A stretch of 64,000 nucleotides of DNA from Ampelocalamus luodianensis (GCA_036346255.1 CM070622.1:22036751-22100750); one strand, 5' to 3'. Positions 1 through 12,348 are shown, numbered from the stretch's first letter. Program-made: numbers and translations. Notes: generated by a model not told the origin, from the letters alone.

Positions 1-351
1 TAAAGGGTATGTTTCAAGTGTATTTTGAGATTTTCCAAGTACAATATTTAATTAAAAAGTTTCCAAACATGATGCATGCTAATGAGATGCATAATAAGCT
101 CTTTATTAGTTTGGAATATCGAAAATGCCCAAGGGCCGATTTACCATCACGAGAGTCGATGTTTCTGGGGCCCCTCTATGTCCTCACCGAGCAGCGTCCC
201 CATTCCGGACAACGGTCGAATAATTGCACGTGAACGGGTCAAGATCACCTTTGATTCATAGAAGGAGTTGACCAAAGTTAAGAATCTGAAAGCTGTGCTG
301 ATGACAGAAAATTTTAAATCATTCTAGATACTGGAACAACACAAGGCCTCC

Positions 352-1163
352 GTGCAACGATACACGTTGCTAGCTGCGTGCAAAGCGTGGAGGAACTTCA
401 AGATCACGCTTATTAAGGATTACGTGGAGAAGGATTTGATGTCCTTCCAAAAGTATCCATTCGTGGAGGAGTACTGGGAAGACTTTGTGGCGAAGAAGAC
501 GAGAAATGATTTTAGGATTGAAAGTGAGATGCACAGGGCCCTCCAGGAAAAAAATATGCACCCCCACAGACTTGGTACTGCTGGGTATGCACGTAAAATC
601 CCGCAATGGATGGCTCAGAATGAGCATGCACGCTAGTTGGACGCCTCCCCGTCATTTGCCGGGATCACTGATGAGCGTTCCAAATAGTGGCTAATGGCGA
701 GGTTATCTATCGCGTCTTCGGGGGTCATCTTCTTTCCAAACTCCGCAGACGAGGAAGTGTTCTGGCACATGGTAAGATATCGAACTACCTATTTTGTAAT
801 TACTCGATAACTTCATAGAAAGTGAAATAACATGTCGGGCTCTTGCAGGAAGAGCTGAGTACTACACAATCTTCCCAAGGCTCATTTCAGGCAGACAGGG
901 AGAGAGATATACTCTCCGTGGCCCTGGGAAACAAGGAGTATCCAGGTCGCACGAGAGGCATTGGTCTTTATGTTGATTGGAACAAAGGATTCTCAAAGGA
1001 CCCCGAGACGTACCGGAGTAGGAAGAGAGCCAAAGCCGAGCGCGAAGCACAGCTACGAGAGGAGATTCATGCACCCTCAGAGAAAAGATGTGGGATATCA
1101 TACGAGAGGAGATTCGTGCATCCCTCACAAATTAGTTGGAAGCCCCCGCCGCTACTTTGCTAG
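352..1163 (+). pseudogene. Transposase_24 (Ptta/En/Spm) relic
   Basis: Two plus-strand coding pieces (about 352-636 and 849-1163) look like the plant Ptta/En/Spm transposase family. The first reads AWRNFKITLIKDYVEK and then YWEDFVAKKTRNDF, the W-x-x-FV-x-x-KT signature of that family. The second reads DILSVALGNKEYPGRTRGIG, the family's A-L-G-x-x-E-x-x-G-R-x-R-G-x-G motif, followed by a basic KRAKAEREAQLREEI tail. Between them is a stop at 634-636, out-of-frame sequence, and an intron-like stretch ending in cttgcag at about 848. The pieces cannot be read as one protein. The normal role is DNA binding and transposition of the CACTA element. The family call rests on motif recognition only. Confidence 0.6.
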
Positions 1164-1343
1164 CTAGCCCCCCAAACGTCCGAGTAGCTGCGCGTCCAAC
1201 CATAACTTAGAAATCGATAACATATTTTCTGTTGATGACATCCTGGTAATAATTATTATCCCTAGAATGCTCGATCCATTGATAGGCCTGTTGGAGCAGC
1301 TAATTTTGTATTTATGTAGGGGGCTACAAAGTGCAAGCTCCAA

Positions 1344-1598
1344 GTGAGATGTGGCTCCATTGCCCTGGATGCTACTTGGGGCCAGGCGTATCCATCCAGT
1401 GTCGGGGCCTTGCTGCACGGTGTAAATATAGCGTCGGGTTTCGCAAAAGTGAATGTGGACGGTGTTTATGCCAATTTCGGGGTCGTCCAGCTTGAGAAGC
1501 CCGCAAACAACGTGGTCGTGACTTTAGGGCAAGCCATTGGAGCATTCATCCAGTGGCCCAAGAGAGACATCTGCCTGGAGCTACCTGCACCGATGTAA
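1344..1598 (+). pseudogene. DUF8039-like transposon ORF fragment
   Basis: The 84-codon open stretch has the layout of the small domain (called DUF8039) found in many grass CACTA-encoded proteins: an HGV-x-I-A-SGFAKVNVDGVY segment, then VVTLGQAIGAFIQWPKRDICLE. The TLG-x-A-x-G-x-F-IQWPK motif is the most recognisable part. In intact elements it lies upstream of an Ulp1-like protease domain, as it does here. Its biochemical role is unknown. It ends in a stop at 1596-1598 and the sequence up to 1790 continues out of frame, so it is a fragment. Confidence 0.5.
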
Positions 1599-1789
1599 AC
1601 TTCACAGGGAGTATGTGTACCGGAGCTACCTGCACCGAAGCGGCAAGGGCCCGGTGCATCAAATGCATCTACACCTCGTGCTCGGTCGACTCTTGTGAAG
1701 TCGACCTCTACAAAGCGAGGCAGCAAGGGCAAATCAAAGACGACCGGCTCCTGTTCTGATATCCCCTTCTTGCCGTTGGCCTAGAATTC

Positions 1790-2111
1790 ATGCTAGGAGA
1801 GCCGTTGGTCGAGTGGTTAGACATCCCTATCCTAGGATTGGCTTGCACGAGATTGCACACATGGTACATGGAACAGGCCAACAAGACGGATGAACAACGA
1901 CGCTCGGGTGTCACCATCAAGTTCAAGAAGGATCATTTTAACCACGAGGCTCAAGACTGTGTCTTCACGGTGACCTTGGATGACATGTTCTCTCTCTTCA
2001 ACCTCGACTCCCTCGATGTCTCACTCATGCGATGTTGGACACTGTAAGTGTGTACAATCACGATCAATGTTCGTGTAATACCGATAAATGTTATATATAA
2101 CTCCTTGCTTT

Positions 2112-2189
<78 letters not shown>

Positions 2190-2470
2190 TACATGATTTC
2201 TGAAGCCGAAGTAAGGAATTCACCGGTAGGTTTCCTCGACCCACACATGGTCTCCGAGCAAACCATCAAGGCGAATGCAAAATTCGTCGAGGATTACATG
2301 GCGGACTCATTGCTGGCTCACCGCAAGAAGAAATTCATACTTTTGCCCTACAACTAGGAGTAAGTGCTGCACTAGTGGTTATACTTGTTGATTTGTATTT
2401 TATAAGCAACACAAACTTAGGTTTAATGACCATGGCGACATACCTGTGTAGGTTCCACTGGATTCTAATT
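1790..2470 (+). pseudogene. Ulp1/C48 cysteine-protease-like relic of a CACTA element
   Basis: Piece 1 (1790-2047) reads LVEWLDIPILGLACTRLHTW and later DDMFSLFNLDSLDVSLMRCWTL. Piece 2 (about 2188-2357) reads MISEAEVRNSPVGFLDPHMV and then a basic HRKKKFILLPYN stretch. A third piece near 2420-2450 has the FNDH position where the catalytic His of Ulp1-like proteases would lie, but the usual Trp after it is gone and a stop follows. The pieces are separated by intron-like DNA, one part of which is a (TA)37 microsatellite. In the family these domains resemble SUMO proteases and are commonly co-encoded with CACTA and MULE transposases. Not functional here. Confidence 0.6.
2114..2187. repeat. (TA)37 microsatellite
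   Basis: An uninterrupted run of 74 bases of alternating TA lies in the presumed intron between two Ulp1-like exons. The open frames across it encoding YIYIYI are artefacts of the repeat. Confidence 0.97.
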
Positions 2471-3339
2471 CTAATTATACCAAAACGGAACTTGGTAATA
2501 TACCTAGATTCCCTATAGAGGGCCAAACACACCTTCATAGTTATCCGACAATTAATCAACAGGTAAACACATTTCCTCCATAGATAACTCTATTGTTCAG
2601 TATTTCCTTCCTTCGCAATGGTTAAGGCTAATTTTTTGGAATCTCGTAGGTCATTCAAGACGTACTTTGCAAAATGAGGGATATGCAAGGGAGGGACCAT
2701 GCGACACGATCTAAAATTCCCGGTATTCCTAGTACACATTAATCCTATATAACACTTCATAGTAATGCCTCTCAAACTAACCAATTCTATTTTTGCAGTG
2801 CCACCAGCAGCCGTCGTCCTACAACCTCTGTGGATTCTATGTTTGACATAACATCGAACTACTCGTCGGTTCCGCGATAACCAATGATCCTCAGGTTTCT
2901 CAATAATTATTTCATACTTATCAATTTATATATGCACGAATTTAATCTTCGTAGTGACAAGTTGCGGCCATCGCAGAAGCTGTGTTGGAACAGTGCGAGC
3001 TCATAAAAATTCGAGGACAGCTTGCGTCATTCTTGAACCATGAGGTCATAAATCTATATGGGAAGTTTCAGAATGTAGATTGAACTTGATTGGGATAAGA
3101 TATTGAACTTAACGGTACATGTGTGTAAATGTACATGAATGGTTAATTTTAGTTAATTGATTTGTTAATTGGATGTGCTTGTTTTTGAAATGAAGGCGAA
3201 TTGGATGTGCTTGTTTCTGAAATGAATGTGAATTGGATGTATAAAACTTGTTGTGTTTCAGCTTGTTTCAGAGGGCATGACTAGCATTTCCTGAGACTAG
3301 CCAATAAACAAAAATAGATTTATCAATACAAAAGAATAT
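2471..3339. other. Non-coding interior of the CACTA element
   Basis: No convincing coding sequence. It contains short degraded stretches that may be further exons of the Ulp1-like gene (near 2800-3080) and a 30-nt direct repeat (gaattggatgtgcttgttt, twice near 3160-3230). Confidence 0.4.
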
Positions 3340-3684
3340 CACAAACGGTTCTTTAGGACATACTGTTTGTGATGCATCATCTCTCACAGACGATTTAATC
3401 TAAAAACCGTCTCTGACGCATCATCTCTCACAGATGGTTTAATCTATAAATCATCTGTGATGCATCATCTATCACAGACGGTTTCATACACAAACCGTCT
3501 GTGATAGTCGACTATCACAGACGGTTCTGAGTTAATAACCATCTGTGATAGTATGCATCACAGACGGTTTTAAAAACTGTCTGTGATGACTCATGTCATC
3601 ACCGACCCACAGACTCAGATGGCTCACGAAACCGTCTGTGATGGCGTTTTTGAACCATATATGAAGACCTTTTCTGTAGTAGTG
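3340..3684. repeat. CACTA 3' subterminal array and terminus
   Basis: About a dozen copies, in both orientations, of the motif tcacagacggtt / aaccgtctgtga, often as small hairpins, ending in the CACTA terminus ttttctgtagtagtg. The next three bases are aaa, the possible target duplication. The same motif marks the CACTA elements at 26009-27652 and 56690-59438. Confidence 0.85.
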
Positions 3685-5580
3685 AAATCATCGCAACTTC
3701 CCATGGCGCCGCCGTGGGAGACATTGTCATCGCCGCTTCGGTGACCATGGTCTTCGCGCCGCCACCAGTAGCATCGCAATAGTCCACTAGAGCCTATGTG
3801 CACCATCTCTTGCTTTGCTTCTGCTCCGGTCGCAAAAGTCATCGCGACCCTGTTTTGCGTAGCCTCTGGAAGTTATCGCCAACGATGCTCTGACCACCCA
3901 TTGCCTCGCCGCCACCACCCGATAGAATTGTCATCACACTAGGAACCCATTTTTCCCATCCCCGAGCCAAGCCGTTGCGCCGTTCGCCGGCGGTGAGCTC
4001 GCCAAGCATGCGCGACACACTATGCTATGCTCTCATTCTCTCTCTCTCTCTCTCTAATAGTGGGCCGCACTCACGGTTAGGATTAGTTTAGTGTTAATCA
4101 TATTGGTTAAGTGCAACTAGTCACTGACATGTGGGATCGATCTAAAAGATAACAAAAAAATCTAATTTAAACGTGTTTTAGTAAATGAGTCACTCACATG
4201 CGGGACCCCGCACACTGTTTTCATTAATAAAACATGTTAAAATCCCAAGAGACTGACAAGTGGACCCCACCTGTAAGAGGGTTAACTTAGGAATAAAATA
4301 AAATTATGGTTAATCATTCAGTTAAAAATTAATGAGTTTATGATATGTGGGACCACCCACTGTTTTCTTAAATAAAAACGTGACTTAAAACTTGAGAGAC
4401 TAACATGTAGGGTGCACATGTAAAAAATGATTTCTGGAAATTTTTAAAAATGGAAAAGCCGCTTTCATTTCAAAGGAATTACATATTCGCTGTTAGAAAG
4501 TGTAATTTCAGAAAATATGCCATCGACATCACCACTTTATTAATTTTTAGGATTTTTCAAATCGAGCAAAATTCAAATGCTAATAAATTTTGCATATGAG
4601 CTACAAATTAGAAGAACCTTTTTTCTAAATTCATATAAAATCATGCTCTATCTGAATATGCAAAAATATTTTTATTTTGTTTCTATTGAATTTATTTTAT
4701 TATTTGTAATTCGTTCTCAGTTCTTTTGAATAGATGTCGGAAATGAGAATGAGATATTTGACGATCAAGCACCCTTATTCTCTGAGCAACTAGAGCAATA
4801 AAAGCACCTCCTTTGATCATGTTGATCCCACTATTTCAATTATTGTATTTTGTTTTGCAAAATCTATTATGCATATGTGTATGTTTGGCTAAAATTGTTG
4901 TATTTACAGGTAACAGTAGTTAAATTCCTATTGTGTGCGTGATTCGTCCTTGTAAAGTTGATTTCCTTACTATTGTAGCGTTTAGGATATGGTTTAGACA
5001 GTAGCTATTGTCAATTTGGGTATTTCGATTACGAACTAAAAAAATATGAGAGTGTGTTCTCGTATGTAGATAGGAGGAGATCCTCGTCCGGGTCGATAAA
5101 GGACCGAACGCCGGTTAAGACTAAGCGTACAACCACAAGTGCTATTATAGGATAGCCTTAGCTAATTAAGTTATCTAGGACTAGCCTTGCATGCTGGTAG
5201 GCCGTAGTAGTACGAGCAATCTAGGTAGGATGAGGATGAGTCGGTTCCGGATGACACTTTCTTTGCACCCGGCACCGTAGGGTACCATGACAGGTCTTTC
5301 TAGGGTTTGTCCTTATCGGTTGCTCGTGGGTAGGAATGAGGCACACCACTGGACCCTTTTTGGTTATTTACTATGTTTCTGCTGCTCTCTTTGATACTTG
5401 AGTTCGATTTGGTCGGTCGGCCGTGTAATATAAACTTGTTATGTAAACGCTGAAGTTTAATGTCCTATTTGTTTAATATTGTATGTATAAATTGTACGTA
5501 TGTGATTATCAATATTGTGGATGTGTGTACTAGCCACTGATCATGGGACTAGTACGGTACGCACACGAGGGCTTCGGGTA
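3685..5580. repeat. Repeat-derived DNA; 3784-4790 is duplicated at 52156-53190
   Basis: No gene seen. From tagagcctatgtgcaccatctc (3787) to gatatttgacgatcaagcaccc (about 4775) the sequence matches 52156-53165 with scattered differences, including a (CT)n tract and repeated acatgtgggac phrases. The layout (acatgtggg phrases, an AT-rich stretch with tttgcatatgagctacaaatt, then a gatcctcgtccgggtcg-type segment) resembles the long LTR at 30031-33383, so this is probably an old Ty3-gypsy-type LTR remnant. It is the left part of segmental-duplication copy A. Confidence 0.6.
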
Positions 5581-5590
5581 TTCAAAGCAC

Positions 5591-5654
5591 GATTTTTTTA
5601 AAAAAATATTATTATTTTTAAAGATATTTACAAAAATAAATAGTCGTTTAAAAA
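5591..5654 (+). repeat. MULE left terminal inverted repeat
   Basis: An AT-rich inverted repeat matching the reverse complement of the right end. It begins right after the 10-bp target duplication 5581-5590. Confidence 0.88.
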
Positions 5655-5799
5655 CCTATCGCTGCTCAAGAATCGGCGACAGAACCTATCGCCGGTTCAA
5701 CGCGCCTCGCCACTCATGGCAGTCGACTACCTATCGCCAGTTCAACTAGCGACGGAAGTGGCGGTTTCTGTCGCCGCTTGAATCGCGATAGGTTCTGTC
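5655..5799. repeat. MULE left subterminal palindromic repeats
   Basis: Several copies of a short motif of the form ctatcgccrgttcaac, with its complement gcgacag. The same motif continues at 8622-8646 on the other side of an inserted solo LTR, and related atcggcgat motifs cluster at the right end. Confidence 0.7.
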
Positions 5800-8621
5800 T
5801 CAGTAGCACCCAGACCCACATTACCCCGAATGCTACTAAACCACTCTACACTAGCCAATAATTTCAAGATAAATTAATTCGCAACATATCTAGACAAGAA
5901 GCATTAGCGGAAGCATAAACAACTAAGGGAATAAAGATAACGGTAACAAGTTCAATAATTAAACGATCTCTAGCAGATTAATCAAAGAATGGTTCACAAG
6001 TCCATCCTTATTAAATAACATAATCCTCCACAAATAGTTAAGCATTTGGCTAGAATTTCATCGACTTTATTACAACATGAGTTGATGAACCATGTGCATT
6101 ATTGTGGTGCCGCTCTACCCATCCCATGAATGCTCAACAATCACCTGTAGGGGAGAAAACAAGGGTGAGATAAAAATCTCAGCAAGCAAACTGTTTAACC
6201 GGCTATTCAGACTACAAACAAACATACAACATCATTAAAGTATCCAAATGTCCACATCCATAATGTGAATCCACATTCATTTACAAGCCAATTAAACTAC
6301 AATGATATTAAGCATCAAAATCCAATCCCCATAATGATCACAATTATAACCTCAACCATATTTACTACCAATGATATTAAAATATTAACAATTAAATCTT
6401 GATCAACTGCTTCATGTTAATCACCACTACCACTACCAATGACAATAAAGTATTAACATGTTTTACCTCATAACTTTACTATTTCTCGCATCCATAACTG
6501 CTATCCACAATTACCACAAGAGAGAAGAATCTCATGCCACAATCACAACCTCTACCATACCACAAGGGATGAACCCCCACTCCACAACCACAACCACATT
6601 ACTCATACCACAAGAGACTCTCATGAGTCAATTTCCACATTGCAACTATGAAGTTGCGTTTGTTTGCAAAAATAACTTCACCTCAATATCTTGCACAAGT
6701 ATGCAAATGATCTTTCCACAATGCAATGCATATGTATGCTATGCTCCACTGCACCTTTACCCAACAAGGTAAAGGTATGCATCGTCTTCTGTAAATACAC
6801 GATGTTGTACCGCTACGGTCGCGGCTATAAGCGGCGACATCCACAATGCAAATGTCATGATATGTCATGAATGATATGAAAATCATAAACCACAAGAATT
6901 TAACCACGAAGATCAACAACATACTCATCATGAATATTTTCTCATAATCCACATGTGTCTCATTAAGCACAATACCAACGTGTCATAAGACCATTACCAC
7001 ATAACACACACCCGATTCACCAAGATCAAAATCAATCGATCTAGATGGAACTCTATCACATAGACCACAACATGATCATCATGAAAAATAACCACAAGGA
7101 ATTATCAACATGTCCACCTTGAGTTTATTTTTCATATTCCGCATTTGGCTCATTAAGCGAATTACCACAATACTACCCAAACTCATCCAAACATAGCAAT
7201 TGATTAATATCTTGCTACCACATCCTTACTTAGAAAACATGTAACCATGGCATATCATTTAACATTACGTCAATCATGCATAGTGCAAGTAGTAAGAAAA
7301 ATAGGTTAAACCGTAGCACAACCGCTACATTTACTTGCCTTCCACAATGCGACGCGTTAGCCGGCAAAGCTGATACTCCTAAACCTGAGGCTTCACCTCC
7401 TAAACAAGTAAAATAATACCAATAAGGACATAATATACCCAGCGCTACTAATCGGCATTCTACATCGCTTACTTGACGACTCAAAACGAGTTTACAAAGC
7501 TGAAACCGAAAAACAACGTTTTCTGCCATATACTGATTCTGGACAGCAGCACGATAAATGACATAACTCATGAACTGGAAGTCAAAAAGAGGTAAACCCA
7601 ATTTCTGTAGATTCTTAACTGAATAACCTACAATTCTCTAGTTGACACGATAAACCAATTCGGCCAAAATATTAGGCTAACCATTGTCTGAACTTTCAGT
7701 ACAGAAACTACCTACACAATCGAACAGCAAAACTAAAATGACCATAACTTTTAATAGGTAACTCCGAATTGATCGTTCTTTATCAATCTGAAAAGGTTAT
7801 CGAATTACCTACAATAACCTAGTTGGGTGAACTTTCAGATTCTACCAAATTCCCTTTCATATTTTAGGAAATATCCAGACAGATTATTCTCGTCAGATTT
7901 CTGGCAGCAGATACTAAATCGACCATAACTTTTGACTCAAACCTCGGAATCGAGTGATCTTCACGGCTACTGAAAGATAACGACATAACCCACATAACTC
8001 TAGGAGATGGAATCCTAAAATTCAGCCTCTAACTACACGAAAATCCCCACGCAAGGTACTGGACAGAATCGAATCTTCTGCAGCCCAACAATTAACCAAC
8101 AATTCTAATCGGTTTCGCATCTACTATGGATCAAACAGCGGGGAAGGCATCTCGTTACCCTTGTAGAACCGCTAGAATTTGCTGAACCAATCCCACACAA
8201 GATCTTCTTCTCCTTCTTCTCCTTCTTCTCCTTCTTCTCTTCCTCTCTTTCTCCTTCTTGTGCAAGGGGCAGCAGCCTAGACGAAGGGGAGTCGTGAGGA
8301 GCAGCACACAGGCAGGGGAGGCGGAAGGGAAAGGGAGGAGTCGGCCAAGGGAAGAGGAAGGCGGCTGCAAGTGGGAGGAGGGGAAAGGGGAGGGGCGGCT
8401 AGGGTTTGGGGAGGGTGGCACCTCCCCCCCCTTTGGCCGGCCACAAGAAGGCTTGATGGGCCAAGGCCCAGGCCCAATTGGATGAGAACAAGCGGAAAAG
8501 CCCCTCTCTCAACTTTATTTGACGAAATCTGAAAATAAAATTCTTCCCCGATTAAATAATTCTCTACCGATTAATTTTAATTAATCCGATTCTTGACTTC
8601 TCACACTTCCGGAGTATTACA
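5800..8621. mobile_element. Solo LTR (2.8 kb) inserted in the MULE
   Basis: Flanked by a perfect 5-bp target duplication ctgtc (5795-5799 and 8622-8626). The right end is ggagtattaca. The left end, tcagtagcacccagaccc, is a mutated form of the tgtaacaccccagcccg start seen at 53991, and both continue with a similar gaatgctac segment. No internal gag or pol is present, so this is a single LTR left by recombination. It includes a (cttcttctc)n tract near 8205-8250. The retrotransposon class (probably Ty3-gypsy) is inferred from LTR length and end sequence. Confidence 0.8.
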
Positions 8622-8646
8622 CTGTCGCCAGTTCAACTGGCGACAG
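8622..8646. repeat. Near-perfect 25-bp palindrome
   Basis: Arms of 12 bp (ctgtcgccagtt / aactggcgacag) around a single central base. It is the cleanest copy of the MULE subterminal motif. Its first five bases are the right-hand copy of the solo-LTR target duplication, so the LTR landed inside this kind of motif. Confidence 0.85.
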
Positions 8647-8859
8647 AAGACAGACTATAAAATCACTGAAAAATCAATCAAGAATTCATTTTAATTCCAG
8701 AAAAAAACAAGAGAGATTGGAGAGGGAGAGAAGAAATTGCGGCGAAGCCCTGTCGGTTCGTGGCGGTGGAGAGAGATCGATAGAGCATCAGTTTCGATCG
8801 ATCATCTTGTGTTGCAGGTAAATTTTTCTGAAACTGTGTATGTTACGTCCAAACCTTGT

Positions 8860-9165
8860 AGGTTAGCAAACGACAATAGCGACATAGAATTGTGTAGGTT
8901 AGATACATGTAGTCGAACTCTGTAGTACATATTTTGAGTTGTGTAGCGACATAGAATTGCGACTATAGCGACATAGAATTGAGTAGGTCACATAAATTTA
9001 GTCGAACCGTTGGGCAGTACATATTTTGAGTTGTGTAGCGACATAGAAATGCGACAATAGCGACATAGAATCGAGTAGGTTACATAAATGTAGCCAAACT
9101 GTGTAGTACATATTTTGAGTTGGACATAGAATTACGACAATAGCGACATAGAATTGAGTATGGCG
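8860..9165. repeat. About 90-bp tandem repeat, roughly 3.3 copies
   Basis: The phrase agtacatattttgag recurs near 8925, 9015 and 9105, each time followed by tgtgtagcgacatagaa, cgacaatagcgacatagaat and gagtaggt-acataaat. It lies between the MULE end and the plant-mobile-domain gene, where a promoter or intron would be expected. Confidence 0.85.
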
Positions 9166-9468
9166 CTGGTTGACCGCTGTAGTAACATAATTAATGCACG
9201 ATACATTTTTGAATTGTGAGAAAAACACGAAGTAGCTGTGTAGGTCTAAAAAACAATGAGAATATATGTGCGCGTTATTATTTTATTAGTACGTTTATTA
9301 GTTGTGTTAGTGCGCGTCAATATCTTGTTAGTGCCGAAAACACCGCTTAACTAGAAAAGTAGCATGACATGTATTAAATTTGTAAAGAAAATTCGTAGTT
9401 GCTACATAGGCTATGTAAAGATGCATGGAAAAATATGAACTTTCTATCTTGCGCATTTTCGGTATGGC

Positions 9469-11863
9469 GTACCACGAGTGAGTACGAGTTGCTTGACCCG
9501 ATGATTGACCAGCGTCCACCGTAGCGCCTCGATCGTGCTCCTCCGAGGGCCAGGCGCCGATAGAGCTTGGGGCGTTTCGGCTACGCACCCCCATCAGGGC
9601 ATGGAGGCTGCACCGAGACTGGATTCCGAGGTACGTGAAGTTGTGTCCTTCATGCACTCAATGGCGGTCTGATTATTTTGCGTTGACTCCTGTTTGTGCT
9701 TAATCGTTTGGACGCAGGTTGAGAGCGGCAGGCCTCCTTCCACTCGCGAGGATGGTGGAGGCGACGGTGGAGGACGATCAGGACCAGCGTGCTGGTCGTA
9801 CGTCTAGGCGTTTTCCGTACGACCGTGCCCTACTGACGGCGCTGGTTGACCGCTGGAGGCCAGAGACCCACACGTTCCATCTCCCGTGCGGGGAGATGAC
9901 GCCGACGCTGCAGGATGTGAGCTACCTGACCGGGTTGCCCTGCGCAGGCGCTCCGATGGTGGCGCACGACGTCCCCGCCACGTGGCGCACGGACCTCCTA
10001 GGCAGGTTCCGCAATATCCTGCCGCCAGCGGCACAGACGCCGAGTTCGAAGAACGCGCACGCCCACGCCGGCGTGGATCCGCCGCCACTCGTAAGTGTTT
10101 TTGTAACTATTTTTCTCGTAACAATTCGTTTGTGAACCGTGGCGACGTTTACGTGTCTTCTTGCGCCGAGCGTATGGTCGCGACGCAGCCGCCGTCAGTT
10201 ACGAGGCACTTCGAGGCCTACCGCCGTGGTTGTTCGGGTGGGTGATGTTCACGAGATCCCACGGCGGCGTGGACAAGCACTACATCCGATGCGCCGCAGA
10301 GGTGGCCGAGTCACCGATCGAGCGGATCTGCGATGCAGCGTGGGGTCCGGCCGTGCTATGCGCAACGTCATCGCGCGACGCGCGACACGTGCGGCGTTGG
10401 CGTGATCCTCTCGGGATGCCCGCTCCTACTGCAGCGTGGTCGTTGGGCGTTTCGGATCGGACGACCACGGTGCACGCGAGACTACGTGTACCGTACACGC
10501 GAGTGCCTTGGTGCACGACATCTTCGTGGAGGAGTACCGGTCTGAGGTCTTGCGCCAATTCGGTTGCGACAGAGGTCCCGCCCTTTGGGAGGCGGTGCCG
10601 GCGCACGTACACGCGTAAGTTCACTGTTGACTTTTATGTCCGTACAATATGTGTTACATCGCAACCAAATATTTTTCTTGCCGTCCACAGGTACACTAGG
10701 AAGGGAGTTCGTGGCACGATGTCCTGGTCGGACAGGATGGCCCCTTGGGTGGACGGTTGGAGTGCCGCGCACGAGACCCTCGTCGAGGTTGCGGACGAGG
10801 CCTACGACCCCGAGACGTACGAGCACTACATGGAGTGGTACTCAGCTCGGACGAGGCTCCGTTGCGTCCGGGTCGTGGTCGACCCTGCTCGACATGCGGC
10901 CGCGACGTCCGACACGTACCCCACCCAGCCGGACTCCGCTTTCCACCGCAGCGTACGTACTCAATATTACATATTTCATATTTAATTTGACATACTTACG
11001 TGTACAACTTGATGATTACCTGTGCAGGTGGATCTTCACCGGGAGGTCGTCGAGATGGTAGACTCCGCGCAGCAAAGGGCAATGTCGGGGGAGATCAGAG
11101 GGCTCCTGCACAGCATCAGGGAGGCAGCAGTACGCGGAGTGCGGACCGCGACTGGTCGCACGCCGACCGACCCGGTGGACCGAGCGACCGAGGCGAGGGG
11201 TCAGCCGAGGTGGTAGACACACGACCTCTGCTCCGCACGTGGCGGGCACGTCGGCGTGGCAGGGCGGGGAGCACGTCCGGACATGTGGGAGGTGAGTTCG
11301 ACACGACACGCTGACATCGCTTCTTCATCTCATTTCAAACCTCATAAGTTTGTAACGACGATCTTACATCACGCGGTCCTCGGCTCCACCCGTCGCGGCC
11401 GAGACTATGCCGCGTCGTCCGAGCACATCTTTGGGCCAACAGGTAAGTTCCGTTTGCTTGCGTAACGTACTTTTAGTCATGACTATGTTTGTGTTTGTAA
11501 CCTAATTCTTCGCAGGAACGGCTTGGGAGGACGATACATTCTCGGCCGGCGATGCAGACCTATCGGCACCCATCGAGGACTTCTTAAGGGATCCGCGTGA
11601 CACGCAGTTCTCTTTGGAGGCTTCTCACCAGACGGCGCGCGAGTGCGACCAGTGCCACGCAGACTCAGTCGACGCAGACCCAGACAGCGCAGGATCAGCC
11701 GACGCAGGATCAGCCGACGCAGGAGCAGCCCATTGCTACACCACCGCGGACTACTCGCGTGGGTCGGGTTGTCAGGCAGCCTGACCCTCTGACGTACTCG
11801 CTGCAGCGACGGCAGAGGCCCGGGGTGACACGCGGGGTGCAGCCTAAGAGGGGACACCATTAG
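9469..11863 (+). pseudogene. Plant mobile domain (PMD, aminotransferase-like) relic
   Basis: The first exon (to 9630) ends before a clean donor gtacgtg; after the acceptor at 9717 the frame reads GLLPLARMVEA, then FPYDRALLTALVDRWRPETH, TFHLPCGEMTPTLQDVSYLT and GLPCAGAP. This is the standard N-terminal part of the plant mobile domain (MAIN/MAIL family and their MULE-borne relatives). Later pieces, in changing frames, include PPWLFGWVMFTRSHGGVDK, a GCPLLLQ segment, and RMAPWVDGW with SPEAY-like YDPETYEHYMEWY. The C-terminal piece (to 11863) has a TQTQ/TQDQPTQ repeat and ends RQPDPLTYSLQRRQRP. Likely introns are 9631-9717, 10091-(acceptor unclear), 10615-10690 and 10953-11027. Stops in exon 1 and several frameshifts make it a pseudogene. 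PMD proteins act in the nucleus in silencing-related roles, and PMD genes riding in MULEs are known. Confidence 0.75.
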
Positions 11864-12069
11864 ATTTCCCTTTATGTAATTTTTTTTTCATTATGCCAAC
11901 TGTTGTTATGACATCTTTTGAATATGAGTAATATGGCTGCTTTCTTTGACGATCCAACTGTTTGCAACGACGTGACAAAACGAGCTAGGTTTCTTGGGCG
12001 ATGCGACAACACGGGCGCTGACAGAGTCCTTAAAGGCTGCTCCGTCTTGTAGCATCGCCCTTGAAAGGT
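11864..12069. other. Spacer between PMD relic and tandem array
   Basis: AT-rich 3' flank of the PMD relic, then a GC-richer stretch that leads into the 31-bp array. No gene seen. Confidence 0.6.
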
Positions 12070-12317
12070 AGCTTTTCAGGACGATGTGACCGCACGGACT
12101 AGCTTTTCAGGACGATGTGACCACACGGGCTAGCTTTTCAGGATGATGGCACCAGAGTAGCCAGTTTTTCAGGACGATGTGACCACACGAGCTAGCTTTT
12201 CAGGACGATGGCACCAGAGTAGCCAGCTTTTCAGGACGATGTGACCACACGGGCTAGCTTTTCAGGACGATGTGACCACACGGCCTAGTTTATTACGACG
12301 ATGGCACGAGAGGCCCG
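12070..12317. repeat. 31-bp tandem array, 8 units
   Basis: Units start at 12070, 12101, 12132, 12163, 12194, 12225, 12256 and 12287, exactly 31 bp apart. The core is agcttttcaggacgatg, and the second half alternates between a tgaccacacgggct and a gcaccagagtagcc form. It ends just 24 bp before a TATA box. Confidence 0.95.
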
Positions 12318-12340
12318 GCAACGGCTCCATCCCCTCCAGC

Positions 12341-12348
12341 TATAAATA
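12341..12348 (+). promoter_or_regulatory. TATA box of the GRF-zinc-finger ORF
   Basis: tataaata, 57 bp upstream of the ATG at 12398 and just after the 31-bp array. The spacing fits a plant core promoter with a start site near 12372. Confidence 0.65.

Larger units (their letters stand above)
1..3684 (+). mobile_element. Decayed CACTA (En/Spm) element, left end outside the window
   Basis: The right end reads ttttctgtagtagtg (RC cactactacagaaaa), a CACTA-type terminal inverted repeat ending at 3684. It is preceded by a dense array of cacagacggtt motifs, the usual subterminal binding-site array of CACTA elements. Inside, in the same orientation, lie Transposase_24-like, DUF8039-like and Ulp1-protease-like relics, a gene set known from large grass CACTA elements. 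No left terminus is visible, so the element starts before base 1. All coding pieces carry frameshifts or stops. Confidence 0.75.

Noticed and set aside
1951..2357. Frames encoding long Tyr-Ile repeats on both strands
   Set aside because: Pure translation of the (TA)37 microsatellite.
8155..8421. Arg-rich minus-strand frame
   Set aside because: Produced by a (cttcttctc)n tract inside a solo LTR.
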